The notes under the pieces: generated by a model | The model's input: only the letters and a program-made list of their open reading frames with translations | Database searches by the model: none | What the model was told of the DNA's origin: nothing | Source: Tropicimonas sp047971885 | Lineage (GTDB): Bacteria > Pseudomonadota > Alphaproteobacteria > Rhodobacterales > Rhodobacteraceae | Length of the DNA stretch: 31,475 bases | Direction of reading: 5' to 3' | Assembly: GCF_047971885.1 (NCBI RefSeq) | Contig: NZ_JBKEAE010000154.1 | Span: 1-31,475 of the forward strand | Made by a program: the position numbers and the translations under genes | In this document: positions 31,365-31,475 of the stretch, in pieces | Position numbering within the stretch: position 1 is the first letter of the stretch | Layout: each line of letters begins with the position of its first letter

Positions 31365-31475
31365 GCGATGGCCGCTCGCTTCTGTTCACGGACAGCCCGA
31401 CGCGGCGGGTCGAGATGCTGGAGATCGACCCGGAAAGTGGTGCGGTGACCGGCACACGGGAGGTGCTGCGCCTTC
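31365..31475 (+). pseudogene. SMP-30/gluconolactonase-like gene, 5'-truncated, running off the window
   Basis: In the frame of the IS630-type ATG, the last ~36 codons read 'DGRSLLFTDSPTRRVEMLEI' then 'DPESGAVTGTREVLRL'. This resembles an SMP-30/gluconolactonase/LRE beta-propeller blade ('DG..LYFTDSPTR.I..fdyDp.tG'). Members hydrolyse sugar-acid lactones. The 5' half is replaced by IS fragments and the 3' end lies outside the window. One open frame runs from 31154 to the edge without a stop, so a fused product is formally possible, but loss of the propeller's first half makes function unlikely. Confidence 0.5.

Overview
The window is GC-rich chromosomal DNA that looks alphaproteobacterial, most likely from the Rhodobacterales. 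The clues are two proteins with VPLPA-type CTERM surface-sorting tails, a DUF4347/RTX-type secreted protein, and start/stop overlaps (GTGA, ATGA) throughout an ABC operon. I see no rRNA, tRNA or CRISPR array.

Region 1 (1-7.6 kb, all minus strand) is a cell-surface block. It holds the start of an EPS-type sugar transferase, an outer-membrane beta-barrel protein with three Ig-like repeats, two VPLPA-CTERM proteins, and a large DUF4347/cadherin-like/RTX protein. The last is split by a frameshift that falls on a U_UUC_CCA heptamer. VPLPA-CTERM proteins are handled by exosortase-type systems, which are usually linked to exopolysaccharide genes, so the neighbouring sugar transferase fits.

Region 2 (7.7-15.05 kb) is a siderophore-iron island. 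A TonB-dependent receptor (minus) is divergent from a tightly packed plus-strand operon: DUF2218-SIP ferric-siderophore reductase, periplasmic binding protein, two FecCD permeases and a FepC-type ATPase. Together they cover outer-membrane uptake, periplasmic capture, inner-membrane import and reductive iron release.

Region 3 (15.07-19.9 kb, minus) holds a periplasmic gamma-glutamyltransferase downstream of a pdxA2 / FCD-GntR regulator / four-carbon sugar-acid kinase set. That set fits D-threonate (or a related tetronate) catabolism to dihydroxyacetone phosphate. About 800 bp upstream of pdxA2 has no recognisable gene.

Region 4 (20.7-26.0 kb) is the least familiar part. A 76-aa protein gene (minus) is divergent from a three-gene plus-strand cassette: a SARP/TolB-like/TPR regulator, a soluble PAP2/vanadium-haloperoxidase-type enzyme that begins with seven Gly-Gly-Phe triplets, and an S8 subtilase without a signal peptide. 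The cassette looks like a self-contained system of unknown role and is the best candidate here for something undescribed.

Region 5 (26.7-30.9 kb) is a classical autotransporter with many ~49-residue passenger repeats, ended by a strong hairpin. Region 6 (31.15 kb to the end) is a scar joining an IS630-family transposase start, an IS256-family transposase fragment and the 3' part of an SMP-30/gluconolactonase-like gene. One reading frame runs through the whole scar to the window edge.
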